A stretch of DNA of 64,000 nucleotides from Paraspadella gotoi (lineage: Eukaryota; Chaetognatha), in contig CM119266.1 in the NCBI GenBank assembly GCA_051294375.1, positions 14,063,614 through 14,127,613 of the forward strand. Reading direction: 5' to 3'. Shown piece after piece: positions 12,082 through 23,847 of the stretch (position 1 is the stretch's first letter; each line of letters begins with the position of its first letter). The notes under the pieces were generated by a model, which worked only from the letters and a program-made list of their open reading frames with translations, was not told where the DNA came from and did not search any database. The position numbers and the translations under genes are program-made.

Positions 12082-12650
12082 NNNNNNNNNNNNNNNNNNN
12101 NNNNNNNNNNNNNNNNNNNNNNNNNNNNNNNNNNNNNNNNNNNNNNNNNNNNNNNNNNNNNNNNNNNNNNNNNNNNNNNNNNNNNNNNNNNNNNNNNNNN
12201 NNNNNNNNNNNNNNNNNNNNNNNNNNNNNNNNNNNNNNNNNNNNNNNNNNNNNNNNNNNNNNNNNNNNNNNNNNNNNNNNNNNNNNNNNNNNNNNNNNNN
12301 NNNNNNNNNNNNNNNNNNNNNNNNNNNNNNNNNNNNNNNNNNNNNNNNNNNNNNNNNNNNNNNNNNNNNNNNNNNNNNNNNNNNNNNNNNNNNNNNNNNN
12401 NNNNNNNNNNNNNNNNNNNNNNNNNNNNNNNNNNNNNNNNNNNNNNNNNNNNNNNNNNNNNNNNNNNNNNNNNNNNNNNNNNNNNNNNNNNNNNNNNNNN
12501 NNNNNNNNNNNNNNNNNNNNNNNNNNNNNNNNNNNNNNNNNNNNNNNNNNNNNNNNNNNNNNNNNNNNNNNNNNNNNNNNNNNNNNNNNNNNNNNNNNNN
12601 NNNNNNNNNNNNNNNNNNNNNNNNNNNNNNNNNNNNNNNNNNNNNNNNNN
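12082..12650. other. Assembly gap (569 N)
   Basis: Run of N. Three apparent frames spanning it consist mostly of unknown residues and are not genes. It is followed by CTC/CCT triplets near 12740-12775. Confidence 0.99.
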
Positions 12651-13181
12651 CGGAGCCTCCCTCTCCATCCGTGTTGTTGTGTCATTTTTTCGTAGTTTGT
12701 CTTTCTGCGAGGAGAGACGGATCCATCTGACCGCACGGGGCCTCCTCTTCCTCCTCTTCCTCCTCTTCCTCCTCCTTGTTGTCCCCGATCCGAAGATAAA
12801 CAAATCGGTAAGGTCTCGGCCCTGGTAAGTGAGGTCAACTGCTGCCATGACATTCAGCGTCTTTGGTTCAATGTAGAAGTGGTTCCCGAGATATCTCCTT
12901 ATTATTTCTGTGAACGCAACGATGCATCATCGGGAAAGTCCTGGGTTCAAGGTAGTAGTAGTTTGCTGTAAGAAAAACGTCATTTTTTAAATATCCTATA
13001 ATGATATCTGACTTTCAACGCTGACCCTTTAATTCCATTGGCAGATCATCTCGATGTCTCCTGGATGGAATACAGTCTGGGGATTTGAAAATTTATATCG
13101 TTTTATTGGATCGTAAATGGCTGTTTGAATGGGGAGCAATATACGTATATGGCCTTCTTTATTTATTCTGGCTTACTCTGG

Positions 13182-13182
<1 letters not shown>

Positions 13183-13243
<61 letters not shown>
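13183..13243. repeat. (CT)n microsatellite
   Basis: About 60 bases of CT with one TTT interruption. Confidence 0.97.
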
Positions 13244-14309
13244 CCCTTCTTTTTAAGTATTTACCCCACTTTTTCTTTAGAAGATTAACTTCTTTTTCAC
13301 TTAATACCCTGGGTAACCTTGGAGATTAAAAGTTACAACTGCGTGCGGGAAAAGAGAGAAAACTTTTTCTCTCTCTCTCTCTCTCTTTTTTTTTTAATTA
13401 TCCTGTTCAAACTTTGACCCGTTTTCTGTGTTATTGTTTTTACTTAAAGACGAACCAAATATTGATCCTGGCACGCACTTCATTTCGGATTTCCCCCGAC
13501 GCCGAAAAGCGTCTCTTTTTTTCTCTCTTAAATTCGAAGGCGCCAAAAATTTAACCGACTGGTTAATTTCACCGAAACGAGGCCGTCACATATTTTGCCG
13601 TTTCATCGAATATTAGTCGAACCGCTGTTTCAAATTTTATTCCGAGCTGTTTGTATTACCGACTGATGACGGGGTTGTTAACACGACACGAAATAACCAT
13701 ACGTTTTTTAAAGATTTAAATTCTGCATTGTATCTGTATATGTATTCTTCCTCTTCAACCCGCCTCCGTTAGTCTTTGCCTTCAAATCCAATCCCAAAAA
13801 AAAAAGCTCCGTCATTTCCAGAAAATCTTAGAATAAAAAAGTTCCTTATTTAAAATAATTTCGTTCCATTCGCATTTCATCATGTTTTCCCCCTTGATTA
13901 ATATTATTCGTCTTTCCCCCTTCTCGTCTCCTCCTTTCTCCACTTCATTCCCCCCCCCCGCGCGCCTTCTTTTTTTCCTTTATTTCCTTTTCTTTTTCTC
14001 TTTTCTTTCTTATCCCTTCAAGAAATTCCAGGCGCCGGCGGCGGCGGAAAATCCGCTTTCGGCTCCCGCGTCTCCACTAGCAACCGCCAAAAAGAAAAAA
14101 GCTCACTTTTCCTTTCTTTATCTTTTTTTTTTTTTTCAAACCGTTTTTTTTTTTCCATCTCTTCTGCATCTTTACTTACTTTATCTCTCTTGTCCTCATT
14201 CTTTTGTTTGGAACCATTTTCTTTGTTTCTTCTCTCACCTCCCCCGTTAATCGGACCCCCGCGAACTTGAGAGACTAAAAATCCCCCCGACCATGAAGTC
14301 TCCAGCTGA

Positions 14310-14357
14310 GAGAAAAGAGGAGAGAGAAGAGAGAGAGAAGAGAGAGAGAGAGAGAGC

Positions 14358-14400
<43 letters not shown>
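14310..14400. repeat. (GA)n microsatellite, interrupted
   Basis: About 90 bases of GA/GAA with short interruptions. The ATG-initiated frame at 14293 is just this repeat read as Arg-Glu. Confidence 0.95.
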
Positions 14401-14402
<2 letters not shown>

Positions 14403-14782
14403 AATAAAGGTCTGGATCGTTATCGTTATTCAAGGGGAGACAGTGTACAAAGTAAATGTATTTATCTACTTAGTGCTGCATCAATAATTCATACGTCCTT
14501 GACCCGTTGGATAGCGATTCACAACAAAATATTCTAACTTCACTTCGTGTGAACGTTTGTGAATGAATAAATGGTTGCCACTCAGTACCCTGAAATACTA
14601 CTGAAATAATACATTCGTTAGGGACCATTTATATCATTGTTTACAAAATTGTTTGGTTAATTGATTGATTGTTTGATTGATAAAAAAAACTCGAAATCCC
14701 CCTAAAAGCTCTGGATAAATAGTGCGCCCCAGACGCAGGTGAAACCTTCGATAAACCCAGGCCTCTCGACCGCGATCACTAA

Positions 14783-14785
<3 letters not shown>

Positions 14786-14817
<32 letters not shown>
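14786..14817. repeat. (CT)n microsatellite abutting a gap
   Basis: CT tract that runs straight into the N run, so its true length is unknown. Confidence 0.97.
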
Positions 14818-14979
14818 NNNNNNNNNNNNNNNNNNNNNNNNNNNNNNNNNNNNNNNNNNNNNNNNNNNNNNNNNNNNNNNNNNNNNNNNNNNNNNNNNNN
14901 NNNNNNNNNNNNNNNNNNNNNNNNNNNNNNNNNNNNNNNNNNNNNNNNNNNNNNNNNNNNNNNNNNNNNNNNNNNNNNN
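14818..14979. other. Assembly gap (162 N)
   Basis: Run of N flanked by CT repeat on the left and GAGAG on the right, suggesting the repeat broke the assembly. Confidence 0.99.
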
Positions 14980-16531
14980 GAGAGCTTCGGATTTCTTTTC
15001 TCTCTTTCTCTCTATTAGTTCCACCGCCCCAAACCCAGTTCTCGGTTTTGTTTTTCCTTCCTCGAACGGTTTCGGTCGTCGTACCTCTTGTCGTCGACCC
15101 GGTCGATCGTTTCGACCGTTCCTTCTCTCCATCTTTCGAACCTCGAGTGTTCGCTCGTCGTTCCGAGCGCACGATTGGTCGGACGAGACCTCGTAGTTTT
15201 TCTCCGCCGCTCATTGGCTGCCTTTCGCAGTTTTCCTTGTTTCGCGCGTCTCTCTCTCTCGGTTTGAATCTATCTCTCCTTCTCTCTCTCTCTCTCCCTC
15301 TCCAGAGTCTTGGTTCGTAATGCATTCCCGTCCAAGTTGTTGTAAATGTTGAAAAATCCCTCTGTTCCTCTTCCCTCTCTCTTTCTCTCTCTGGCTCTCT
15401 TAACATCTGGTCGCGAAAAAGAAAGAAAAACGAAACAAATTTTATTTTCTCTTTCTCAAAAAAAAAAAAAAAAAAAAGCTCTCGACGATGTTTAAAACTT
15501 TTTCGTCTTCGTGGTCGTCGTCGTTTTCTTCGTCGTCGTCGTCGTCGTAGCCAATGATCGATGCATCCGTCGAACGAAAACCTTCGAGTCTAGAACTCAC
15601 TCGCGGGCCAAAAAAAAAAATTTAAATAAAAAAAGTTTTAAGGTCCTCCTTAATATCCTTTTGTCTGCCTTCGGCTTGGATAATAATCGCTCTCTCTTTC
15701 TCTCGAAAATAAGTTTTAAAAAAATATAAAGTTTGATCCTCTTCCGAGTTCACTACTAAAAAGGAAGAAATAAGAAAAAAAAGATATATCTTATTCTTTA
15801 CTCGTGAGAATCTTGTAGTTCTCCATCGCGACTCACACAAACTCACACACATCACACATCCGAACTAATTACGGACCAATCGAGCGAAACTTTCGATTAA
15901 GGGTGAATTAGAAAAAATTACTTAATTTTTTTTCTTCGTTCACCTTTTCATGGGAAAGTTTCGAACGTCGTGAAAACAAAGGAGATAAAAAAAGTGTCAA
16001 GATTCAAGTTTTCGCGCGATTTCAAACCGAGCGAAGCAAAAACAAGAAAGCGAATCACATCACGTCTTTTATTTCTCTTCACAAATTCACGACTTGACGA
16101 CTTTTCACCGTCGAAGCTCAGAATAAAGAATCGGGGCGAAGCTAAAGTCACGAAAGGCGAGGACAACAACGACGACAACAACGACAAGAAAAAAAATCCA
16201 GCGCCGATTGTCTCCTCGAACGAAACAGTCATCCATTCTCTTGGCAAAATTTTTTTAATCATCCATCTCTCTCTCTCTAAGTCCTTCGTTTCTCAGGTTG
16301 AAACGACAAAAATTAGGATAAGAATTTTTTTTTCTTCCCACGGATTTAAAAACAAAAATTGAGGATGAAGAAAAAATAATAACTCGTCGGTCGGAACCGA
16401 GAAAAAAAAATTTGAAATCGATTAAAAATTCAACCCTTCATAAAAGAAATTTAATTACATCCGGGGAAAAAGACGAAAGACAAGTTTTATATCGTCAACG
16501 AACAAAAAAAAAATTAAATAATTCAAAAAAG
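14980..16531. other. Non-coding sequence upstream of the signal-peptide exon
   Basis: CT-rich to about 15400, then a poly-A tract near 15460-15477, GTC triplets at 15511-15549, a CA-rich patch near 15830-15860, and from about 15960 an A-rich, purine-biased stretch leading to the ATG at 16532. The A-rich part could be a 5' untranslated leader of that exon. No TATA box or initiator could be assigned. Confidence 0.4.
15511..15549. repeat. (GTC)n triplet repeat
   Basis: GTC/TTC triplets, interrupted once. They read as polyvaline in one frame, which is not a gene. Confidence 0.9.
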
Positions 16532-16655
16532 ATGCGGATTAAATTCGTCGACAAAATGTATTTCTTTTTCTTCGTCTTCTCTCTCCTTTTCGTCTCCTTC
16601 CAATTCACCGCGCCTCACGTCGACGCCTTTAACCTCACCTCGGTTTCCTACGATG
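16532..16655 (+). CDS. Candidate first coding exon: signal peptide of a secreted or membrane protein (partial gene)
   Basis: The ATG at 16532 opens 41 codons that end at a strong splice donor, ATG|GTAAGT, after 16655 (phase 1, one base of codon 42). The residues are a short basic start (MRIKFVDK), a hydrophobic core (MYFFFFVFSLLFVSFQF), then TAPHVDA followed by FNLTSVSYD. This is a classic signal peptide, with a likely cleavage after VDA (small residues at -1 and -3) and an N-glycosylation sequon NLT just beyond. A second in-frame ATG at 16556 has a better arthropod-type context (ACAAAATG) and would still give a full signal peptide, so either start is possible. Beyond the donor the frame runs into CT repeat and a stop, as expected for an intron. 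No second exon was found and the mature protein cannot be identified. A chance hydrophobic frame is the alternative. Confidence 0.5.
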
Positions 16656-17666
16656 GTAAGTTCTTCATGTTGGTTCTCGAGCTTTCGGATCTCTCGCTTT
16701 CTCTCTCTCTATCGAGTGAGAGTGAGAGAAAGAAGCCTATTGTTTATTCGATCCCCTACATCTGCAATTTAATCTCAGTGAGTCATCTGTGATTTTGTTT
16801 CGAGATTTTTTGGACCCGTGGAATGTGGTTAAAAATCGCGCTCTGACTTTTGACTCGCTCTCGCTTTTACTTTCTTTCTTTCTTCGCTCCCTCCTCCCCT
16901 ATCACCACCGGCGCGTAAGACCACTAGATCAAAATCCAGATTAAAGAAATAAAATATTCAAAATGCGTCATAGGGAGAAAACAAAAATTCAAGCTCGTAA
17001 ATTTCTCTCTCTCTCTTTTTTCGAAATGGAACGCGATTTGAGAAATTTCCCCCGCCACTCAGAATAAAAATTAAGTCATCGTCGTCGTCGCTTTGGACCC
17101 GAAAGACGTTTCATCGTAATCCCCGTCCGCGACGCACGTTTCTGGGTCACCCGCGTTGGTCGCACTCCTCTCTTTCTCCGAGTAGGTAGCAGGGAAGATC
17201 GGATCAGAGTCTCTCTCTCGGCCCGGTCATCGGGTGAGGCACCGAGTAAGGCAGCTTCCGTGGAGACTGTTTTCCTCGTTATCTTCGTCGCTGTCGTCGT
17301 CGTTGTCTGGTCAGACGAAGCCACGGTGAACCGATGAACCAGCTGTTCGAACAGATTCTGAGTTGATCAATGGTTGGCTTGTTTGATTCGGTCGCAGCCA
17401 GAAACTGTTAAATTCAGTGATGCTGTTGATTTTTAGTAACTGGTCAGTTGTTTAGCGCCGTTGGCTTTAGAAATATTATTTCTGATTTTTTTGTTTTGTT
17501 TTGGTGAGAAAGTGTTTTCTATTAATTGTGCATCCGTGGGTATTTAGAGAATTTTCGGTGGGAAAATACGTAAAAGACCGTTTTTCCCTCGTTGTTTATT
17601 GTTTCCTATTTAAAGTCGCGGAGATCCTGAGGCGAATTGCTAACACACGCTTTTTTTTCGCTCTCG

Positions 17667-17729
<63 letters not shown>

Positions 17730-18014
17730 GACTTCCCCATTGACGACAAATGGTTCCCGACGAAATTTAGTGCAGGGCACCGATTTTCTGTTTTCCCGGA
17801 TTCTGCTAACACACAAATACACAATCCTCACACACACATTCTCACCACGTTCACACAAAACTCCTTGGCCGAAGGAGGTCGCCGATTCGAGCATTGCGAA
17901 CCCCAATCTATTTTTCCTTTTTCTCTTTCTCTTTTACTACAATGGGTGAACGAAATCGTTTTTCTTCTTTCTTCCTACAATCGCGCTTGTGTTTTGAGAT
18001 CGGAGAGAGAGAGA
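16656..18014. other. Possible first intron; no gene recognised
   Basis: Starts at the GTAAGT donor. It holds CT patches near 16690-16720, a GC-rich part at 17080-17330 with TCG/GTC triplets, a long CT tract at 17669-17726 and a CA-rich patch near 17805-17860. The arginine-rich minus-strand frame at 17076-17324 has no recognised domain and is left out. Confidence 0.35.
17669..17726. repeat. (CT)n microsatellite
   Basis: Perfect 58-base CT tract. Confidence 0.98.
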
Positions 18015-18024
18015 NNNNNNNNNN
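18015..18024. other. Assembly gap (10 N)
   Basis: Ten-N placeholder directly after a short GA tract. Confidence 0.99.
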
Positions 18025-18420
18025 AAAATCTTGACAAAAAAATATAGGGTACCAGAACCAGATCTCTCGATAAATTGAATAAAAATAAAAGAAAAATGTA
18101 AGACTAAATTAGTGAAAGAACAGGACGGTTTTTTTTTTCTAAAAAGTTCCCATCCTCGGATTTATTTCTTTACTCATTTATTTTATTTTTTCGTTTTTCT
18201 ATCTTCGTTGTTTTCGACTCGCGTTGAAAAGTTGAAAGTGTTGTGCTGACTGCCGAGCCGCGTCGAGTGGCGTGCCCCCGGCCTCCGCTGTGTACCTATG
18301 TTCAAGTTGACATGAAAGGGTCTAAATTAAGTTTGAAAGCCCGTAAGGCTGAAGATTGACGTTTTTTCGTCGAGCTTGATTTAGTGACTAGCCTAGTGAC
18401 TCAAGTGTTGAGAGGGGGAG

Positions 18421-18424
<4 letters not shown>

Positions 18425-18462
<38 letters not shown>
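18425..18462. repeat. (GA)n microsatellite
   Basis: About 38 bases of GA. Confidence 0.97.
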
Positions 18463-18465
<3 letters not shown>

Positions 18466-19195
18466 AGACTGAGTCATTCTTTATTTTACTCTCTTCAGTT
18501 CAATCGAAAACTAGTTAATCTTATGCCTTCTTCAGTAAAAAAAAAGAAAAAAACTAATGGAAGACTTTTCTTCGATCATTTCTATGACTTCTTCCATTTT
18601 TCATTTTTTCTCTTTTTTTTTCTTTCATTTTTCCATTTTTCATTTTCCTCTTTTTTTTTCTTCCATTTTTCATTTCCCCTTTTCGCCCTTTTTTCTCCCC
18701 CGGAATTTCGAAGTCTTCCCATGAAGACAAAAAAAAATCCAGGCGAGGTTTTTTTTCTTCTCTCCCAATCCTTTTTTTTCGTTGGCACAAAATTTGAGGG
18801 GTCAGTCCAAGTCTGCCCCCTTTCTGACCTCGTCGTGCTCAAATCCCACTTTACTGGCCCAGCTTCCCCCCCTACCATCCCGACTGCCCCCTTGGGATTT
18901 TGGCTTGGCGAAGATCCTCTTACTCTTCCTTCTTCACTCGTAGGTGGCTTTACCCTTCCCTCCATTTCAGACTCGCCCTTTTTTTTAAGCCCTCGTCTTC
19001 TTTTTGTCACAAAATTCGACCCCTCGTGCGACCATCTGGTCTCGTCCCCTTTTTTAGGGGGGGATGTGAGGGGGCGGAAGTTGAAAGAGGATTTTTTTTT
19101 CTTCACCTCATCATCCCATCGGTCGATGGATGTCCGTGCATCGTCTTGGCCTGTTTATCATTGTCGTCGTCGTAGAATACGATCCGTTTATGGAC

Positions 19196-19196
<1 letters not shown>

Positions 19197-19264
<68 letters not shown>
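19197..19264. repeat. (CT)n microsatellite
   Basis: Perfect 68-base CT tract. Confidence 0.98.
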
Positions 19265-19271
<7 letters not shown>

Positions 19272-19500
19272 ACTCACATTCACAGATCGGACGGCGGGAT
19301 ATTGTATTCCGAAAAAGGGTCACCATAAAACCGAAGTCGGTCGCGTAAAACGGTTCATTTTGGGCTGCGAGATTTTCGGAGACGTCGAGGACGAGGGCGC
19401 GCGGGCGGAATATTATTAAGGGTGGAGAAGAGGGGGGGCTGAGGAAATGAGGGGGAGGGGGCGATTGAACGACATTCGGGGGTCGGGATGATTCGCTATG

Positions 19501-20703
19501 ATTTAAAGAAAAAAGATAGAGAGGGAGAGGGCGAAAGATAAAAAAAAAACAAAAAAAAACGAAAATATTCCTTCGCGTGAAACGGAAATGGAATCTGAAT
19601 CGGTTTCGGGGTTCGCAGATGGCAACCCCCATTGTCTCTTTCTCTCTCGCTCTCTCTCTCTGTCCCTCGATCGCAAACGGTGGACTTCGACTATCCTTTC
19701 CGATCCCCTCTCTCCGCTCCCCTTCCCTCCTCGGCGGAAGAGGGGATTCTCTTTTTTCCAATAATTGCTCTTCTCTCCGTCGACGACCGAATCGAATGAA
19801 ACCGAATTCATTCTCTTTTTTTTTTCTCTCCTTTTCTTTTCCACGATTCCTTTTTTTTTTTCTCTTCTTTGGTTTCTCCCTTTATTTTCCTCTTTTTTTT
19901 ATTTTTCTTCTCAATTTCTACCTTTCCTTTCCCCGTTCTCTTTTTTTTTCCATTTTCTACTCTTATTTTCCAACATCTCAGATTACACAACCTTTTTAAC
20001 TGCCTCGCTATAGTTTTTTTTTCCATTGATTTTATTTTCCTTTTTTTTAATTCATTTTTCCTTAAAATAATTAGTTATAATAATTATAATTATACCCCTC
20101 TTTTTCTATTTTCCTTCTTTTCTTTTTTTTCATATATTCATCTTCTTTCCTCCTTCCAGTCTCCTTTTCCTCTATTTCCTCCTATTTTCCTCCCAACGAC
20201 TTTCTCTCGTGCGTTCAACTCGCGGTTTCTCCTGGGAAAGGAGCTTTACAACAGAGACCGGGTTGAACGGCAAGGGATTCAACAGAAAACAGTCCTTTAC
20301 ATCAGAGTAAAAAAAAAAGAAAAACCGTCTTACGGTAAAAACTTCTTTCCTTGTTCAAATAATTTTGCTGTTTTTTTCTCTCTCCATTCGAGTCATGTTT
20401 TTCTATCGTGTCTGTCCAAAGATCAAATTATCTGGGCTAAATTACGATAAAAGTCCGTGCTTTTTTCATGTTTGTCTTTCCTTACAATCTCTTGCAACCT
20501 CAGCCCGCTTATACGAATTTAACTCGTCCCTTTCTCATCCCAAGTTTGGATCGACCGCGATTTCTTGGCTTCTTGCGAAAACGAAACCCGATTTGTTTTG
20601 AGTTTCCTTTTCCTTCTCTTCTCAGTCGGCGTCTCTGTTTCTCAAACTCTCTTCGTCCGCTGGTCTGAAGCTTCCCGGGACAACGGAAGAAGATCCGTAT
20701 CCA

Positions 20704-20742
<39 letters not shown>

Positions 20743-21960
20743 GGAGGCAAACTGTAAGCAAATATTGGCGCGCATTCCCCCGTGAGTCCGTCCAAGACGC
20801 CTTCGTCGGAGGTCATCTCCCCCTCAACCACCTTTCGTCCCCCAACTCTTTAACCACCCTTCATCACCACCCTCTCTCGCAACCCCACCCTCCTCGGATC
20901 GGCCGCAAAATGCCAGCCCCTCGTCGTCGAATCCAAAGGCTCCGAAAATATTTGCGTTGAGTCAGAAAAAACGAAAGCGACCGAAAAAAAAGAAGAAAAA
21001 GGGAAAAGTCGACAGCGACGATCTGAGGAAAGAATCGCAAAGATCGATTCCACGTCTCTTTCGGTCACAATCACATCCAATCAGTTCCAATCATTGATTG
21101 TAGCGTTTCGTTTTTAGCGATGCTTCGTGTTTTCTTTACGTTATCTCCGCGATTCTATATCGAGATTATTGGCGACGGTTTCTTCTTCCTTATAAGGGAG
21201 GGGCGTAGGGGGGGGGTTACTCTTCGATAAAACCGCTCGATATTCGTGAGTCCTCTCCCCCTTCTTTTTTCGACACCCCCTCTGCCCCTTATCCTTCCCT
21301 TCCCTTCCCTTCGCTTCCAGCATATCGATAATTCCGCTTAATTCGCACGTCGACGTTATTTTCATTGTTCTCTCTTCGGCATTCTCTCTCGTTTTCTCGT
21401 CGGCCTGTTCTTTTGTTTGAATTCGTTCAGACGTCTTCTCGCCAGGAGACGCGACGACTTCGAGGCGACTCGAAGCATTCGGGTCTTCGAAGTTTCGCAA
21501 AAAAAAATAGAAGTAATGAATCGAAATGATGCGATAATTATGATTATTATAAGTAATAAAGTCGTTGCGCTGAATCCGCTTCGCTCGAAAAATATCTGCC
21601 AAATTTAACTTTTATCGTTATTATTTTTCGCGTTAAACACGAAATGTTGTTCGTTGGTCCTCGAAGGCGATTTTGAGGTTTTTAATTAAAATTCCGACGA
21701 GTAATTATAATTCTGTTGTATCATTGTTTTATTTTGTTTGTTATTGATGAATTGTACTTAATCGACCATATTACATTGTGTTTTCTTCTCTTTTTTATTA
21801 TACGTTTTCGTTAGCTCAGACTTCGTCTGTTTGTTGATTATGATTGTACAGAATCAACCTATTGTATTCGAATATAATCACTTTTTAGAATAAAAGCGCT
21901 TATATTATTATTATTATTTTATATTATTATAAAGATTTTACACCCCTTCATCTCGTTTCC
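19501..21960. other. Polypyrimidine region, then mixed intergenic sequence
   Basis: About 19800-20210 is nearly all T and C on the plus strand. A CT tract lies at 20708-20740. From about 20960 to 21080 the sequence turns purine-rich, then CpG-rich to about 21470, then AT-rich to 21950. No gene, RNA or mobile element was recognised. Confidence 0.5.
20708..20740. repeat. (CT)n microsatellite
   Basis: 33-base CT tract. Confidence 0.97.
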
Positions 21961-22022
21961 CTCGATGACCATGTGAAGCGTTATTGAAGGCCTCTACGAC
22001 GATGTGAACGGTTTAGTAAAGA

Positions 22023-22050
22023 CACGTGACGCTCTACTTTGGATCACGTG
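22023..22050. promoter_or_regulatory. Tandem CACGTG E-boxes 22 bp apart
   Basis: Two perfect CACGTG hexamers, at 22023-22028 and 22045-22050. The second sits in the 10-base palindrome GATCACGTGATC without its outer bases (ATCACGTGAT). Their 22-base start-to-start spacing is about two helical turns, which would put bound factors on the same face. CACGTG is the site of bHLH factors of the Myc/Max, USF, MITF/TFE and CLOCK-type classes. A TATA-like CTTAAATA lies about 115 bases downstream. Regulatory function is inferred. Confidence 0.35.
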
Positions 22051-22334
22051 ATCTTGAGGTCGAGCCTCACGATTTCCCCGTCGCCGAAACCCAAACGATT
22101 TGCCATCTCGTCAATCAAGTCTCTCTTTCGGTCACCGCAAAGTCGTATCGTTCCTCCCTCGCTCTTAAATACAAATTGACCGATCGCTCTTAGTTGCGTT
22201 CCTCACATTTGGTTAGAACGCGCGTATTGCTTCAGGCAATATAGTGATTTATCATCTAACATCGCTCTTTGCCTAGATCGCTTCGGACGAATCGCTTTCT
22301 TCTTAATATATATGTGATCGCCAAGATCGCTCAG

Positions 22335-22482
22335 GTCCTCAATCGCTCCTCGCCCATCGCTCTGGTCTGCGATCGCTCCTCGCCAATCGCTCTGGTCCTT
22401 GATCGCTCCTCGATCGCTCCTCGCCAATCGCTCTGGTCTTCGATCGGTCCTCGCCAATCGCTCTGGTCCTCGATCGACCCCG
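22335..22482. repeat. 30-bp minisatellite, about 4.5 units
   Basis: Units of the type GATCGCTCCTCGCCAATCGC + TCTGGTCCTC repeat from about 22340 to 22480, with an 11-base partial unit (GATCGCTCCTC) inserted near 22401. The 30-base length is a multiple of three, so both strands stay open across it and give the repeated 'DRSSPIALVL' or 'RSDQGPERLA' frames. I see no reason to think these are translated. Confidence 0.85.
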
Positions 22483-22541
22483 ATCCCCCGTCGACCACAA
22501 AGAATCCATCGATCGATCAAAATCCTTTTTCGATCCAATCG

Positions 22542-22769
22542 ATGACGTCGAAGAAAAAGACGCCCGAGGGAGGGATGGGGCTGGAGGCGTCGGCGGCGGC
22601 GGCGGCAAGCCCTTGTCCCGAGGCGTCGTTCGCCGGATGTTTGACCCTCGTCTTCGGATTTCGTCACGCGTTTCGCCTTCACGTTTTCTCTTTGCGCGAT
22701 CGATGCCGCGTCTTTTATGAGGGCTTGCTAATTGGCTTTGGTTCGGGTCTGCTCTCGTTATTTTATTGA
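22542..22769 (+). CDS. Weak candidate ORF of 75 codons in CpG-rich sequence
   Basis: An ATG at 22542 follows the minisatellite and opens 75 codons to a TGA at 22767-22769. The first part is MTSKKKTPEGG with a short polyalanine run coded by GCG/GGC triplets; the rest is rich in Phe, Leu and Arg with no recognised domain. It lies about 500 bases downstream of the paired E-boxes. The GC-rich start and the lysine/alanine content could belong to a real first exon, but the downstream half may be intron or chance. Unknown function. Confidence 0.15.
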   Translation: MTSKKKTPEGGMGLEASAAAAASPCPEASFAGCLTLVFGFRHAFRLHVFSLRDRCRVFYEGLLIGFGSGLLSLFY

Positions 22770-23005
22770 GTAGAATATTTGAGATTGAAGACATAATAAT
22801 AGTAAAAATAATTAATTAACTTTACTAATTTTCCATTCATTCCGTTTTAATGGACTTTTTTATATTTTGTTCACATTCTTTCACATCGTTTCTACCCAAG
22901 TATAAATTCACGGGGAAATAGTCTTGTGAAAATCACGAGACGTCGCGAGGACTCAAATCGGTGAACGGTCGCGGCCTTTCACGCCGATTTACGTTTCGCA
23001 GGATA

Positions 23006-23008
<3 letters not shown>

Positions 23009-23055
<47 letters not shown>
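23009..23055. repeat. (CT)n microsatellite
   Basis: 47-base CT tract. Confidence 0.98.
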
Positions 23056-23057
<2 letters not shown>

Positions 23058-23470
23058 ATTTTATGGCATGTGTGGAGTTTGGATTGAAATAGGTTGTTCC
23101 CGCCGAACGTCGTTGTCGTCGTCGTTGTCGTCGACAGTTCCCTCCTTTCTCGATGGGAATTGAAAAAGACCCGGAGTCTCTAGAAAGATCGTCTCTCGTT
23201 CCAATCTCTCTTTACCCTCTCTTTCCCCTCTCTCTCTTTCCCCTCGGCGCCTTGACTTGTCAACTCTCATGACATTCTCGATCTCGTCGCTCGTTTGACG
23301 CCGCCCGGCGACGCCGTGTCTCATCCGGGTTTCGCCCGGTTTCATCCGGGTTTCCCCCGGTCTCATCCTCATCGCTTCTACTTTGTCCCGTCTTCGCGGG
23401 CCTGAAAGTTCCCGCCGGGCGCTCTGCCCGACAAGATTCCATTCGCTCTTATTCTCAAGGCTTCTTTCCA

Positions 23471-23473
<3 letters not shown>

Positions 23474-23541
<68 letters not shown>

Positions 23542-23543
23542 CT
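23474..23543. repeat. (CT)n microsatellite, one interruption
   Basis: About 70 bases of CT. Confidence 0.97.
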
Positions 23544-23847
23544 GGCCAAGGTCGAAGTACCTGACGGGTTTTCAGGGAATTTCCTTCTCTTTTTAGATGC
23601 GGAAGACAAAGACGGTCGAGGTCGTTTTCAGATTGTAGGTCTGTCAGTCCATCTGAGATGATTCTGTTAATTGTGTTTGTTGGACTCTGTCATTTTTGCT
23701 CGGCCTGTAACACGTCCGAGTGAGATAATCCCATCACTTTTTGTGTGCGATTTACTTTGTTCCTGTCACTGTTTGTATCATTGGTCGGCGCAAAAGAGAC
23801 GATCCCCTTTTTCTCTCTCACTTTTTCTCCGTGAAAAGGTTTCATCT

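Larger units (their letters stand above)
12651..14817. other. Pyrimidine-rich non-coding stretch
   Basis: T- and C-rich sequence with CT tracts (13183-13243, 13368-13386), a GC-rich patch near 14030-14090 and a GA tract at 14310-14400. No gene was recognised. All frames here are leucine/serine/phenylalanine or arginine/glutamate translations of low-complexity sequence. Confidence 0.55.
18025..19500. other. Pyrimidine-rich non-coding stretch
   Basis: Contains GA at 18425-18462, a block of repeated TTTTTCCATTTTTC-like motifs at about 18590-18690, and a 68-base CT tract at 19197-19264. The 298-codon frame at 18523-19419 is built from these low-complexity parts and is rejected as a gene. Confidence 0.5.

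Noticed and set aside
17076-17324. Arg/Thr-rich minus-strand frame of 82 codons
   Set aside because: Composition follows TCG/GTC triplets in the DNA, no recognised domain, and the opposite strand is in the likely intron of the 16.5-kb exon.
18523-19419. 298-codon frame on the plus strand
   Set aside because: It is made of polypyrimidine sequence (Phe/Ser/Leu) and a 68-base CT tract, with no domain; open only because T/C-rich DNA lacks stops.
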